Positions 48,974 through 60,663 of a stretch of DNA of 64,000 nt are shown piece by piece. How positions within the stretch are numbered: the first letter of the stretch is position 1; every line of letters starts with the position of its first letter. The position numbers and the translations under genes were made by a program. Below the pieces are notes generated by a model. That model did not search any database. It was not told the origin of the DNA and was given only the letters and a program-made list of their open reading frames with translations. Source of the DNA: Lepeophtheirus salmonis (taxonomy: Eukaryota; Arthropoda; Copepoda; Siphonostomatoida; Caligidae); the NCBI RefSeq assembly GCF_016086655.4, contig NC_052134.2, forward strand, positions 1,550,001 through 1,614,000, written 5' to 3'.

Positions 48974-49129
48974 CAGGGTTCGGAAGCAAAACGTGGACGG
49001 AATGACTGATTTTAGTAAAATGTCAATATTTTTTTACATAATTTTAAAAATTTGTTTTAAATTTATAAAAAGAAAACTTTGAGACACGACCTTTTTGAAC
49101 ATGTTCACTCAATATGGCCACTGAATAAG

Positions 49130-49970
49130 GAAAAGCAATAATTTCTGGGCGCTGAGGATCAAGGGTGAGTCCAAGAAAAAGACTGGTAATGATCTTATTG
49201 ACAGACTATTTATGGGACCAACGGAGTTCTTTAGGAGGATGAAAAAATGTGGTCAACACTGGAGACATATGAGTAGCTCGTGGAGTCCGTTATGAATAAC
49301 ATTTTACATACCATGAGCTCTAACAAACCTTTTAACTTTAATCCAAGGTTGAGAAGTCGGGCCGAGTTTTTAAGGAAAGGACTTTTGGTACTTCTGCTGG
49401 TCAATACCTATCTCGTGCAGATACGGAGCTAGGCAATTTGATTCTATTAAGTAGAACCAAGAGAATAGTCTAAAACCAGTAACTTTGAGCCTTCAACACC
49501 CTCCTTCATAGCAGTGGAAGCACTCCCTAATAGTAAAATAAGGTCTGCAATAATCGGTGATAACAACAGAGTGTCGTCCCTTATCTTCAAGAGAAGAATG
49601 GAGTGGCTTGACCTGAAAGAAATGGTTCAGGTATTAAACCCAAAAACAATATTAAAAAACTACTCAACAGATTCCCATCAAAAATGTTTAAGATATCGAT
49701 TGGACACCTCTTCTTAATTTACAATTAAGTCAAAACAAATGGTTGAGTCTAGGATGTGCTCTTTTTGTAAAGAAAATAATCGAGACCTCAATCCAATTGT
49801 TTTATTTTTACTCAAAAGTGGCTCCCGTTGTTAGAATTGTGGATTGTATTATCCGTGAAAAGTACGGCCAAGAACTCTGCCCTTCAGATTTGCTTGTAGC
49901 AACGTCTTCAAAATACAAACAGAACCTGAAAATTGAATATATTATCTCTAAAGTACAAGGGATAATATAT
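49130..49970 (+). pseudogene. Gene-like DNA captured inside a mariner element
   Basis: This segment replaces the transposase core and reads best on plus, opposite to the transposase. Protein-like blocks are LRIKGESKKKTGNDLIDRLF, MGPTEFFRRMKKCGQHWRHM, then a 67-codon frame (49514-49717) with SSLIFKRRMEWLDLKEMVQV, and ESRMCSFCKENNRD from 49745. The CSFCKEN block followed by LKSGSR, and in the next frame VDCIIREKY and ELCP, is reminiscent of a Nanos-type zinc finger (C-x-x-C, LK--GR, C--LR-Y-CP). Frames break repeatedly and the second C-x-x-C is not intact, so the identity is only a suggestion. The segment is most simply explained as host sequence picked up by the transposon. Confidence 0.45.
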
Positions 49971-49974
49971 GGGG

Positions 49975-50226
49975 TTAAAAATTCATGGATTTTGTGGGGT
50001 CTCCCTGGAACTTCTTCTTCAGGTCCCCTTGAAACTCAGAATCCCATTTCAAGTTGTGCCCCCCACTTCCTTCTTTCCTTGAGAGGTATTTTCCATCCTT
50101 TCTTATCTTGGTTACCTTAAAAATGAGGCCCCTGGAGCACTTCACAATGTCCATAATCTCTGACATTTCAATTTTGGCATCAAGAAGGTCTGAGATCCTT
50201 TGCCTTTTTGCTTCTTGCTCACTCAT
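49975..50226 (-). pseudogene. Mariner-like transposase, N-terminal fragment
   Basis: From ATG 50226 (minus) the frame reads MSEQEAKRQRISDLLDAKI and MSEIMDIVKCSRGLIFKVTK, the same first helix-turn-helix as in the transposase at 7416. A SRKEGSGGHNLKWDSEF linker follows, then the frame runs into the foreign segment after DPTKSMNF. No catalytic residues remain. The paired copy at 7416 differs at roughly one residue in five over this region. Confidence 0.85.
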
Positions 50227-50373
50227 GATGAAAGATTTGAGAAATGTTTATTATTGTTTACTTATGCAGAAAGGAAAGGAGATTCGGAATATGCAGGAAA
50301 AATCTCAAAATCTCTTTATTTTAATTAAATAATTAGTATTTATTAACAGTACACGGTTTGCTTCCAAACCCTG

Positions 50374-50759
50374 TATTATGTATACATATATTTAAATCTT
50401 TACTCGTATGTCTATAAAAAGAAATAAAACATCAATTTATTTAAAATAAGTTATTATTATTTTAGGTATGGGGGATATGGGTGATTGTTCCATATATTCC
50501 AACTTTACGGCTCTCTTATATTTCCGCAGTAAAGTTGTATTTATTATTGCATAATAAAAATACTATTCATAGTAAGGTAATTGCAGAAAAAAGTAATGCG
50601 TATATACTTCAATATTTGGGGAACAAACATAAACTAAAAAGAAAAAAATACTATATACATTATTTTATAAAGTTTCCTAATATTTTGACTGTTGATACAA
50701 AAATTTGAGGGATATTCAAAATGTCAGTACATAAAATACGAAAATAATACAATTTTAAA
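50374..50759. other. AT-rich intergenic DNA
   Basis: Nothing supportable; the 75-codon plus frame at 50481-50708 is not credited. Confidence 0.4.
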
Positions 50760-51241
50760 CAAAAGAAGAGACAACAACTATACGCTCAATGTTCTTGACC
50801 TCATCATGAGGTATCCACTTACTAAAGATATAAGGGTCGAATAGAACTTACATCGTCATTGCGGGAAAAACTTAGGAATGTATGTAGTGTATTTCCTTTC
50901 TCTAGCGGAGAATCCTTAAGGAAAAGGTTCTGTATCATCCTGCAGAAGCAATAAAATATTTTCTCCGATTGTGAAAGCTTATTTATGGGGACCCAGATGT
51001 GAGGCAGCTGAAAGCAGATAGTCCTAGTTTCTGGGGTAGACTATTCCTTCCCCTTGAGCACTTCAAAAAGAATGTAAGCAAACGAATATTGTGGAAGGTA
51101 GTCATTCAAATTAAAAAGATCAATATTCAAGTCGATGAAGTATCGAAGAACAAATAATTTTGCAAATGCATGGATGAGTGAGTTAAACAGCTTTCCATAG
51201 TCCGTTGCAGGGCGAGTTGAAATACTTTTTTTTTTTTTCAT
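50760..51241 (-). pseudogene. Unidentified possible coding remnant
   Basis: A minus-strand frame from 51241 to 51041 reads ISTRPATDYGKLFNSLIHAF, AKLFVLRYFIDLNIDLFNLN, DYLPQYSFAYILFEVLKGKE, and after stops LHTFLSFSRNDDV occurs in another frame. Composition is somewhat more balanced than the flanks. No family is recognised and no splice sites were convincing, so it may be a decayed repeat or chance. Confidence 0.2.
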
Positions 51242-52984
51242 AATTTTTCAATTATTTGAGGGGCAAATGCCTCATGCCTCTCCTAATGACAATGTATCTG
51301 ATCCACACAAATCCGGTTTTTCATTTCACCTCAAATGATATTTGTTTTAAAACTCGTTCTAGAATTCCATAATTTGACAACGCCGTTTACTCGCTGTCGT
51401 GTGTACAATATGAATAGAAATACATATTACGTAGATAAGTAAAAAGGTGCGCATTTCAACTGATTCCCTATAGATACATACATCAAGATTCTTCACTAGC
51501 GCGGAGGGAGAAGGTCTACAGTTAATTGTTAAAACGAATTGATTAATGAGTAAAGGTGGAACAATTATAACATTTTTTAAGATATCTACTCATATGTTAT
51601 TTAATATTTAGGAGTATATTTTTTTTTTAAAGTAACAAATGAATTAATCTATAATGTTACTCCTTTTTTTTAGGTGAGTCGATCAATATGTTACCACTCT
51701 CAATGAACACCCTTTTGGTAATTATTCATTATTACTCTTATTTTTTTTATTTTTAGCTATATACCTTTAACAAGTAAATGTTATAACAAACTCGTTAATT
51801 AATTGAATTTATTTTTAAAAAAATTTGTGTTTTGTTTATTTTGTCTAAATATCCCTCCCCAAAATTAATTTATATTAAATATACAAAATTTGTCAGGTTT
51901 TTTTTTCTGTGGGCAACTCATTTTTGACAGGGAGCCTGTGTAGCCATAGCTCATCACGTCATATTAAAAAATTTAAAAAAAGGAGAGTATATATGTATGT
52001 TATAAGAACAAAGTTCAGGGACACCTAATAACTCCAAGTAATGCCGAATACTCCGGCTAGTATTGAATATATGTAAAGACTGTATATTAATCATACTGCG
52101 TTCTCATTGCTTTTTAATAGGTCTTTATAATGATTAAATACATCCATTATTCTGAAGTAGAAAAACAATTGATCTGCATGCGATAAATATACATGCAAAA
52201 TATTGAAATAATTAAATTAATCAACGTAATTGGATTTATTTGACTTTTAATTAAATTTGCATGCAAGACTAATTGTTGCGATTCTCTTTACATAAAAATA
52301 ATTGCAGTAGATTTTATAGTCACTAAAATTATACTTACTTACTTTTAGGTAAAACAAATAAAATACAAAAGTACAGTGCTTAAACAGCATTTACCTTAAA
52401 ATGAGTACTACATAATTTATGTATAGTTTTTCGAGTTATTTTGATCAAAGATAGAATGAGTACTAAATCAGTAAAATAAGTACGCAAATTACAAAAATAA
52501 ATATATAGAAAACATAACTTTCATCTTAGTTTATTCTTTTAAAAATTAGACAATTTATGGTTGACACAAAACGCCATTGAAAGGAACAACTAAAATGTTA
52601 CTTGCATGTGTGAACAAATTAGAACTTAACCAATATATTGACAAGGTCCATCAATTTGGAAATTATAGACTGCTTGATAATAATGACACTATGTAACAAC
52701 TTTTTTGTCTGCCGACTAAAAATCACATTTATTATTGTTATTTAAGCCATAGAACACGAAAAGGACAACTAATATATTCAAGCCTTTTTGTTAAATCATA
52801 TTTTAAAATGAAATTACTATATAGATATAAATTAAATGTAATAGCAATCAATCAAAAAGTATTCCAGTGTTTGTAACTAAATAATTATCTAGTTATATAG
52901 ATTACAATTCCTACAAAGTCCTATCATTCAAAAATTAGTCAATTTTTTTTTTTAAAAGGAATATTTTTTACAATTATTTTATTT
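51242..52984. other. AT-rich intergenic DNA
   Basis: Nothing supportable was found. Confidence 0.45.
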
Positions 52985-53300
52985 TTCTCCCTTTCAGTCC
53001 TTTTTCAATTGATCTGGTCATTTTAATCATCATCAGTCCCAGGAACCGATAAATCGGTCATTTAATCCTACGGTCCTAGCCACCTTTATATATTCTTCAA
53101 TCCTAGCTAGAAATGAAGAAAAGAATTAATGATAGGTAGAAGTTAGCTTTAGCCTAATACTCCCCACTTTCAACTTAAGGTATTTCCCCAATTTCAAATT
53201 GATTATGATAAAACATCAAAATTTGAAATGACGTAGTTAGTAACTACGTCCTTTTAGCTGTTTTATATCAAATCGGTGAAAGTTACAGATTATTAACCAT
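52985..53300 (+). repeat. Family E repeat with intact palindrome
   Basis: At 53230-53250 the arms GACGTAGTTA and TAACTACGTC are perfect inverses around a single G. TTTTAGCTGTTTTA follows, as in the copies at 25.4 and 29.5 kb. Upstream are AATTGATCTGGTC (a diverged GTTGGATCGGT end), CAGTCCCAGGAACCG and TACGGTCCTAGCC. No coding capacity. Confidence 0.65.
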
Positions 53301-54407
53301 ATCCCCCCCCCCTAAAGTTAAATTATATTGTTATAGCAAACACAAGTAAAAACGTACTCATATGTATTGAAGTAACTTAACCCTTGATAAACCAGAAGTG
53401 CAAGGAACAGCATTTTTTGAAAGTTTCCTCTTCTAACTTTAATCTATTTGTCCCTAATGCTCAAATATATGCAACCCGTTTAACTGTTTTATTTCTAATC
53501 AAATATTAAAATATTATTTGGTTATTTATGGTCCAAAGGCTGAAAACATACATAAAACTCCAATCATAAACTACCAACCGTCAATAATATTAAATGTGTT
53601 CCTTAAAATCCCTATTCAACCATGAAAGCATATCTTCAAAATGGTCAAGATATAAAATAACAGGATGTCTTGACAAATAGAAGTATTTTTACTGAGCTGA
53701 TGATGAGGAAAGTTATTTTTATAATGGACGGAGTGAGTAATATCATACTTTTATACGTAAATGATTACAGGTTATTTATTTTGAAAAAAAAAGTCGACCA
53801 ATTGGTCGATTAATTATCGTTTATCTCCGACAAATAGAATAATCGATTGGCCCTCCTAATAATCAATATCATTTGAACTCAAATACACATACATATATAA
53901 TTAGCTATATGTATACAAATTATATATGTGTGTGCCAACAAATCATTACTCCAAGTCATTAGTGAGACCCACCTCCTTTTACAAAAAGAAAAAACGACTT
54001 ATAAGACCTATGAACCACCAGCTATTATTATTATGTGAAAAGAGAGGTCCTCCAATAATCCAATTTTTATGACAAAAACTAGTAATTATGTGGGTATTTG
54101 TTCATGTGTGTAAGTCAGGATTGCTTTTGTTTCATGTAAATATACCTATTCATACCTTATACACTCTTGGGAGTTACTCTATTGTTGATAGTCTGTACAG
54201 AAAGAAAAAAAAAGTAGAAAAACAAGGTGTGTACAATGTGCAAGACAGGCCCATTAACTATATCTGACAAAAGGGATATATGTACATACATATATTCAAG
54301 GGAAGCTCAATAGATTATTTGATTTTTTAATACTACATATAGTCTACAAACATTTTAATGTTCAACGCTAACATATAGCTATTTTAACGTGCGCAGACAA
54401 CTGCCCT
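53301..54407. other. AT-rich intergenic DNA
   Basis: A run of 11 C lies at 53303-53313. Otherwise nothing was recognised. Confidence 0.4.
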
Positions 54408-55165
54408 GAAGAAAATTGCCCCTGCTATAATAACAATAATTTAATATTATTAGAAAAATACTTTCAAAATGATTTAATATTTCATACAATACTAGGTTCT
54501 CCTCTATGAAGATGCTCATACAACCATTTTCCAATAGCAATTACATCCAACACAGCTTTTTAAATAGTGTGGCATCTTAAAGTGATAAAGTTTTCGGGGT
54601 TCTATGAAAACTAACCCTGGACGATTGCCATGGAGTAAAATTAACAGTTAGGAAAATTGCCCATATCTTTTTCATTTGTTTATTGCAACCCCCCAGGGAG
54701 TACTCACTCTCATGTGTGAGTAATACTATTTGAATACAGAAGGAGGGGGGGGGGACATCTTAGGGCCTCTTAAAATATGATTAAATTATCTCCTCTCTCG
54801 GATTTCCAGTGTCCCAAGGGTAGTGTCCAATACATCCAAGGAATCCCACTAACACAACAAACTAGTTCAAAGCCCTTGAGTTGGCCTGGCTCACAGGGTT
54901 AATGTGAGCTAGTTAAAACCCACTGCCAAAGCATCACATACATACAATAAACCCCTTTTAATATCAAGAAATAGTTGTTAAGTCTTCAGGTTGCGATGGA
55001 TAATTGAGGGTACCTCTGGATCCTTAAAAACCACCTCCGAAGCATCACATACATCCAAGAAACCCCTTTAACTACCCCTGGGTCAATCAGATGTCGAAGG
55101 GTATTTAACCATATTTTAAGAGAGCAATTTTCCTAATTGGCAATTTTCTCCAGGGCATTCTTCCA
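54408..55165 (+). repeat. Satellite-bearing unit with inverted ends
   Basis: TGCCCTGAAGAAAATTGCC at about 54411 has an inverted counterpart near 55135-55155 (TGCCCTGGAGAAAATTGCC when inverted), framing about 750 bp. Inside are three tandem monomers of 107-112 bp with landmarks at 54831, 54943 and 55050 (ATACATCCAAG-AA-CCC; GCATCACATACAT). Spacing and several landmarks (CCAAGGAA, then AGCCC-TGGGTTG about 35 bases on) agree with the inverted 13.6-kb satellite monomer. A run of 10 G lies at 54745-54754. No coding frame. It could be a non-autonomous transposon with an internal minisatellite. Confidence 0.55.
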
Positions 55166-58100
55166 CGGGAACATTTCCCCAGGTCAGTTTTTCTAGTACC
55201 CTATTTTAAGTATGTCGAACGTTTAAGAAGGTATTCTTTTATTGAGATATGATGACCAGTGTTCCAATGCTAAGCAAAAACTTCCAGCTATATGTTAACT
55301 AACCCTTAAAATAATATGATCTAATGGTATGCTAAAAAAAAAGGAAAATTACATGGTGACAATGTAGATGTTTATGTAGACAAAATTGCTCTGCTCTCAA
55401 CTTACATTTAACTCCGTATATGTCAACGTAATATTTTTTTAATGTGAATACAGTAAGACTTCTAACTCTGCGTGAAAATTGTTCTGAGGATATGCCAGAT
55501 ATTATAAACTGTTAAGTAAATGGGGAATTTTATTAAAAGGGTCTTAAAATGAAATAACTATTTGAATCCAGGCAAAAGAGGGATTACAAAAAGTGAGCAC
55601 GGAATTTGCCCAACCAAGAATTATCCCTTCCAAGCTCATCCAACGACTTTAGCAAGGTTCAAGCTCATATTTACTCCTTGCAAATATATATATTATATTT
55701 TGAGTCTTGAAGTAAGAATAATTAATCCTCCTTCCCGCCAGGAATTAGATAGGACCGATTCCAGAAGAGATTTGAGACGGTAACACCCTCCGAATTTTTT
55801 CTACCGCAGGTGTCTCTCATATCCTAGCATAAAGACGGAACACTCATCTGACATAATCAATAACTCTTAAATAATATGAGTATTCACTAATTAGTAAAGA
55901 CATGTTAGAAAATAAAGAAAGAAAGAATATCAACTGCAGACATACTTATTTAAATTGAGTGACGGAATTTAATTATTTTTACCAAGTGTTTAATGTGAAG
56001 ATGACTTAAACATCAATTTACGCACCTTTAAATAAATAAAATTAATCCAAAAGATACGTTATCGAAAACTTTACAATTTTATGACTATATTATTATTTCA
56101 CCAAAATATTAATAAATTTCCTACTTAAGTATATTTTTTATCCATGAAAATTATCATAATTATTTCTTATTATGTAAATATAGCTAGAAATGAAGATATG
56201 AAGTTTTCTCGTTTTTTCTTTATAAAATTTATGCCGCCAATCCACATATATAAATACCCTAAAAACATGTCAATGTTCAACACTAGTATATGGCTATTTA
56301 AATTACTTATGTTCCGCCCCAAACTACAGATATTCCAGATAATATATGTATAATATGTTTTAGTTAGCTTAAGCCCTATTAGCTTGAATTATTTTATCAT
56401 ACATATGCATGGATAGTGTTACATTTAATTCTGGAAATCAAAGGTCTACCTAAGACCTTCATTATTTTTTTGAGGTCGAACTAATGTGACCATTTAATAA
56501 AGAATATTAATCTGGACTAGTCACACATAGAACAATTTAGCATAGATGGATTCCAAAAAAAAGAGGTCAGTGATCAGATTAATCTCATTTAAAACTCAGT
56601 CTAGACTTATTTATAAATGAATTGTTGATAAAGTTACGTGTGTGTCCAAATTTTGAATACCTGCAGAATGATGGCATTTAAAGATTAAATTATTTTTGTA
56701 TGTACAAACTGTATAGCCGGAATTTGCAGCAATGGCGATACAAGCCAAATTTATTTAAGACCAATGGTTTAACCCAGAGGCACAGTATAAATAGTAAGAT
56801 GTGATATTCTAATACTTTATCTCTTCTTTTAATGATATCAACATTTATTTTGTAGAATAATATATGTGAGATAATTTAATAGATATGAAGAAAAAAATAT
56901 ATACGTATTTGTCAGTACTTAGAATCGTAATGAATATATGATTGTTTTATTTTGCCATCACAAGGTTGCCAATTGGATGGCCAGGAATGTACAAAGACAT
57001 CATAGGCCTCCCTGTATAACCGCCACTCACTGATAAAAAACGGATAATAGTGTGAGTCTGAATAAATTTCCCTCGATAAAGTAAACGATTTTTTTATTCT
57101 ACGGTCTAGACTCGGTTTAAATTGGTCTCGTTTCAAATCTCAACACAATGTAGTACAAACATGGATATTAAGTGAATACTTGTTGAATTTCCTTTTATTT
57201 AACTTTTGTTGTTCTATTTTCCCCTCTCTCTCTCTCCTTCCCTTCCTCCATACTTTCTCTTAAAAAGTAATCCATTTCCCCTTTTTCTTTTCACATTTTT
57301 TTGTTTGAATTATCCCCTCTATGTGCAGATACGTTTATATATACGTAGAGTTTCCTTTTCGGCATATTTATATATAGAGAGAAAGGTGTTGGAGGTAGTC
57401 GTTGTTATGTTGGTTGTTAGTCGAGGAGAAATAGGGGGCTTTCCCCCATTCTATGTAGGAAGGTATAAATACGTATTCATGTCTCTTTTATTTCACTTAT
57501 ATTCTTAGTCCTCCTCTTTATTTAGCACTTAATGGCGCATGACAACCATGAGTTTTACCTTGAATATTATATTAATGTACATGTATCTTTGAGTTTGAGG
57601 CATGAGAATGATTTGTCAATGAAAGAAAAAAAGAAAGAGAGACAAGGGCTTATACTGGTATACATTTATTTGTAGTATAAATATCAATATATATATAGAC
57701 CGAGCTCTCCTTCTTCCCTGCCGTAGTTTTCCACTTTTTCATGTACAGTCACGTTAGAGCCATCATAATCAATCATTTTTATTACCAACTTCCATTTTTA
57801 TGATTAAATACCTTTTTTGCTATACCTACATTTAGATTTGTACAGCCCAGCAACACATTTTCACACAAATGTGATCCATTGCCGTCCAATGAGTCAGTAG
57901 AAGGACTCTACTACTGCGTTTATCTCTGCCTATGAAGAGTAAAACTTTTCCATTACTTGCAAGGACCAAAATCCATATATTTCTAGTGTTTTAAGAGATG
58001 AGTTATGGATTGACAGTCGTTCAAAATAATACACATTCCCTTTTTTTATAAAACCAACCATAATAAAAATTTGAGTGAACAAGTAGTTACTAGGGCCAGC

Positions 58101-59186
58101 CTCAGGCCAATGTAGTCTATTTGGCCCAAGTAGGACTGCATTTGATTTTTCTATAAATAACAGATGCAAAATTTACTTTCAATTTTTTAAAAAATCACGA
58201 AAAACAGAGTCCCGTCCATTTAACTTTTCTCAAGACCACGCTTAAGCGTAAACCGTCCCTTGTTATAAGTTAAATTTACTTGGTTTAAATTGGTATTTGG
58301 GCCCTTTTGCAATTCGCTTCAGTTAAAGCCTCACAATAACCATGGCTTTAATCTACTTAAATCAATTATTTCTCTATATGTAAAAAAAAAAAAAAATACA
58401 TCATTAATCATATTTAATTTCTTTTTAAATTCAGTTTTTCAAGTAGTCATTTAAATTTTTCGCCAAGAAATGAAAGTAAAAAAATAAGAAACAAGAAAAT
58501 TAAAGAAAAGAAATAAAATCTTGTTTTAAATTTAAAAAGTCAAGTATTTACCTACCCAAAAGAATCGAAAAAGTAATAAAAAATTGTATTTAATTAATTG
58601 ATTGTTTTACAAAGTTTACTTTTGTATACATACTACCATTATCAAATAATTTTTTTGTTCAAACAGATATATTATTAGAAATTATATATTATACTTATGT
58701 TTTGACGTTGTTAACTTTATTTGTTTTAATTAAATTTTTCAAACATTTTATAATTGGATTAAGAAATGGAAAAAAACTTGATTAATATGATTAACTCACA
58801 AAAATACGCATAGAGATACTAATTATATATTACACCTTTGTTTTCTTCAAGTTTATCTTAAATAATATATGTACAGTCGATTTTCTAACAAAAGATATTT
58901 GTTATATTAAACTTTAATACGTAAGGAGCAATATTAAGAATGTTTTATTACTTTTATACATCATTAATTATATATGTACATTGTTTGTTTGTTTTTGACC
59001 AGAGGCGATAAACAAAGCCTATAAATGTCGACTTAAATTAAGGGTTCATAAATAAAAAAATTATCATTCTTAACAAAAGAGAATCATATAAAATATAAAT
59101 ATTAAAAACTTTAAAGTGACGTGGCAGTGCAAAGCAACAAAAACAATATAATAAAGTAAACTACAAATGAAAATAATATATATAAA
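55166..59186. other. AT-rich intergenic DNA
   Basis: A 4-kb stretch without a supportable gene. It includes a pyrimidine (CT) microsatellite at 57221-57255 that creates an artificial Pro/Ser-rich frame. The segment at 55562-55800 is more GC-rich but not recognisable. Confidence 0.4.
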
Positions 59187-60437
59187 CCGGGTCGTGCAAA
59201 ATGGATGTACGACTTCTAAATATTAATTTTTGAAGGTATAGAGATTGTAATTCCTAAATTTGCGATGTTTCACGCGACAGCTGACTTTTTAAGCTTTCTA
59301 ATGAGATATTGCAATTGCCTCTATCATTTCTGTAAACAAAAATGGAAGCAAAAAGAAATCATTTTGTTACTTTGATTTGCGCTGGACACAGCACACCTGA
59401 AATTGTAAAGATTATTGGGATGAAGAGACCCATCGTCTACAGGGTCAGAAAGCTCCTGAAAGAGGAGAACCCCCTTAAAATTGAGCCCAGTAGTGGAAGA
59501 CCGGTCAAACTGAACCTAGAAGTGATCAAGGAGGGCGTTTGAGGCCAAGCCCACCAAGTGCATGGCCAAATTTCCCAAAAAGAAGTCAATGGATCCCTCC
59601 AACGTGTCTAAGGCGATCAAGGCCACCGGGAGAAAGTCCAAGAGGTACGTGAAAAGACCATTAATGACTCGACAGCAACAAGAGGTCCGTATGGAACGGA
59701 CCAAACGCCTCGTATGCTACTGAAGCAACTTTGGATGAAAAAAACATTCCCTGTCGACCCGTCTTCAACAAGCCGAAAAATCGAGTTGTTTCTTTTACAT
59801 ACACTTCTGAATAACTCCGCAACGTATCCAAAATAAAACACCAGGCATCTGTGATGATGCTTGAGGTTGTGGCTTCGACCGGAGACAAAATGCCGCTGAC
59901 TTGGTTCAAGACTGGGCACAGGCTGACGGCGTCCGACTACTTGGAGTTCTTGAAGACCAAGGTACTCTCGTAGCTCCTCAAGATCACCAAGAAGTCGAGG
60001 AGGGTGTCCTCTGTCTTCCAGCAGGATGGGGCACCTGCCTACACAGACAATATTGTACAAGCCTGGATGCAAGAGATCATGGATTTTTGGCCCAAGAACT
60101 TCTGGCCTCCTAAGATGCCCGATCTGAATACTTCAGATTATTCTATCTGGTGGTAAGTCGAGCCCAAGGCCTGCAGATCCAGCCATAGCAATGTCATCCA
60201 CCTGACGTCCTCTTTGGAGAAGGAGTGGGAGCTCATGAGAAGGGAGTATGCCCCACTCACCATTGCCGCTTGAAGGTCGTCATTGAGAGCAATGAAGATC
60301 AAATTCATAGATAATATCCGTCATTGTGTGCTTAGTAAATGTCTTTAAGTAATCTATCGAGTCTTACTTAATTGAGACTCAGGAAGTGCAAAACTTTGCT
60401 CACTTGATTAGTGGTACATCCATTCGGCACGACCCGG
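59187..60437 (+). mobile_element. Full-length but decayed mariner-like element, family G
   Basis: The ends are inverted repeats (CCGGGTCGTGCAAAATGGAT on the left; CCGGGTCGTGCCGAATGGAT inverted on the right), with GTAC continuing the match. TA follows the right end; the left flank reads AA, probably a mutated TA. At 1251 bp this is the normal full length of a mariner-like element, and the transposase start and stop both survive. It is the reference copy for the truncated relative at 38914-39870. Confidence 0.9.
59342..60314 (+). pseudogene. Mariner-like transposase pseudogene, family G
   Basis: From ATG 59342: MEAKRNHFVTLICAGHST, EIVKIIGMKRPIVYRVRKLL (first helix-turn-helix), SSGRPVKLNLEVIKEGV and a stop caused by a shift. 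The next frame gives FPKKKSMDPSNVSKAIKATG and RPLMTRQQQEVRMERTKRLV. Then come TLDEKNIPCRPVFNKPKNRV (first catalytic Asp) and MPLTWFKTGHRLTASDYLEF, and in an uninterrupted stretch VFQQDGAPAYTDNIVQAW to MPDLNTSDYSIWW, in which exactly 36 residues lie between the second and third Asp. It ends LKVVIESNEDQIHR and TAA 60312. At least four frame changes and several stops make it inactive, although all three acidic residues can still be found. Confidence 0.85.
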
Positions 60438-60632
60438 TATATATACGTGTCACACATAAAAAAAGAATTAACTAAAAATCGCTGGAGGTTAGCCTCACAT
60501 ACAAACCCCCAGTAGAAATGTAGGGCATTCCAAAGGCTTGACGATCTGTAATAGAAACTATGCTTAAAGATGACAATCTTTGGTTTTGGTAGGTAGATAG
60601 TATTGTGAGCGGAGAGTCTATTTTTGTGGCAG
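60438..60632. other. Short intergenic segment
   Basis: It contains a patch more GC-rich than its surroundings (GCTGGAGGTTAGCCTCACAT) of unknown origin between the mariner element and the solo end of family K. Confidence 0.35.
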
Positions 60633-60663
60633 AGATGAGTATTTTAATGACTACTTAAAGGCA
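60633..60663 (+). repeat. Solo fragment of a family K element end
   Basis: ATGAGTATTTTAATGACTAC followed by TTAAAGGCAGGTCTC matches the right end of the element at 46982-47867 (there TTAGAGGCGGGTCTC). The terminal bases are missing and no transposase lies beside it. Confidence 0.6.

Larger units (their letters stand above)
48974..50373 (-). mobile_element. Mariner-like element (family B) carrying foreign DNA
   Basis: The ends are clear inverted repeats: CAGGGTTCGGAAGCAAAACG on the left and, inverted, CAGGGTTTGGAAGCAAACCG on the right, each flanked by TA, giving a 1400-bp unit. The transposase should run on minus from ATG 50226, but only its first 83 codons or so remain. At the far side only the 3' untranslated end is left (GGCCATATTGAGTGAAC on minus, matching the family B element near 8250). 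Everything from about 49128 to 49970 is unrelated to transposase. Confidence 0.85.

Noticed and set aside
57206..57508. 100-codon frame with a Pro/Ser/Leu-rich start
   Set aside because: The start is the translation of a CT microsatellite; the rest has no protein features.
59617..60072. 151-codon open frame on minus
   Set aside because: Shadow of the plus-strand mariner transposase pseudogene at 59342-60314; transposase motifs are all on plus.
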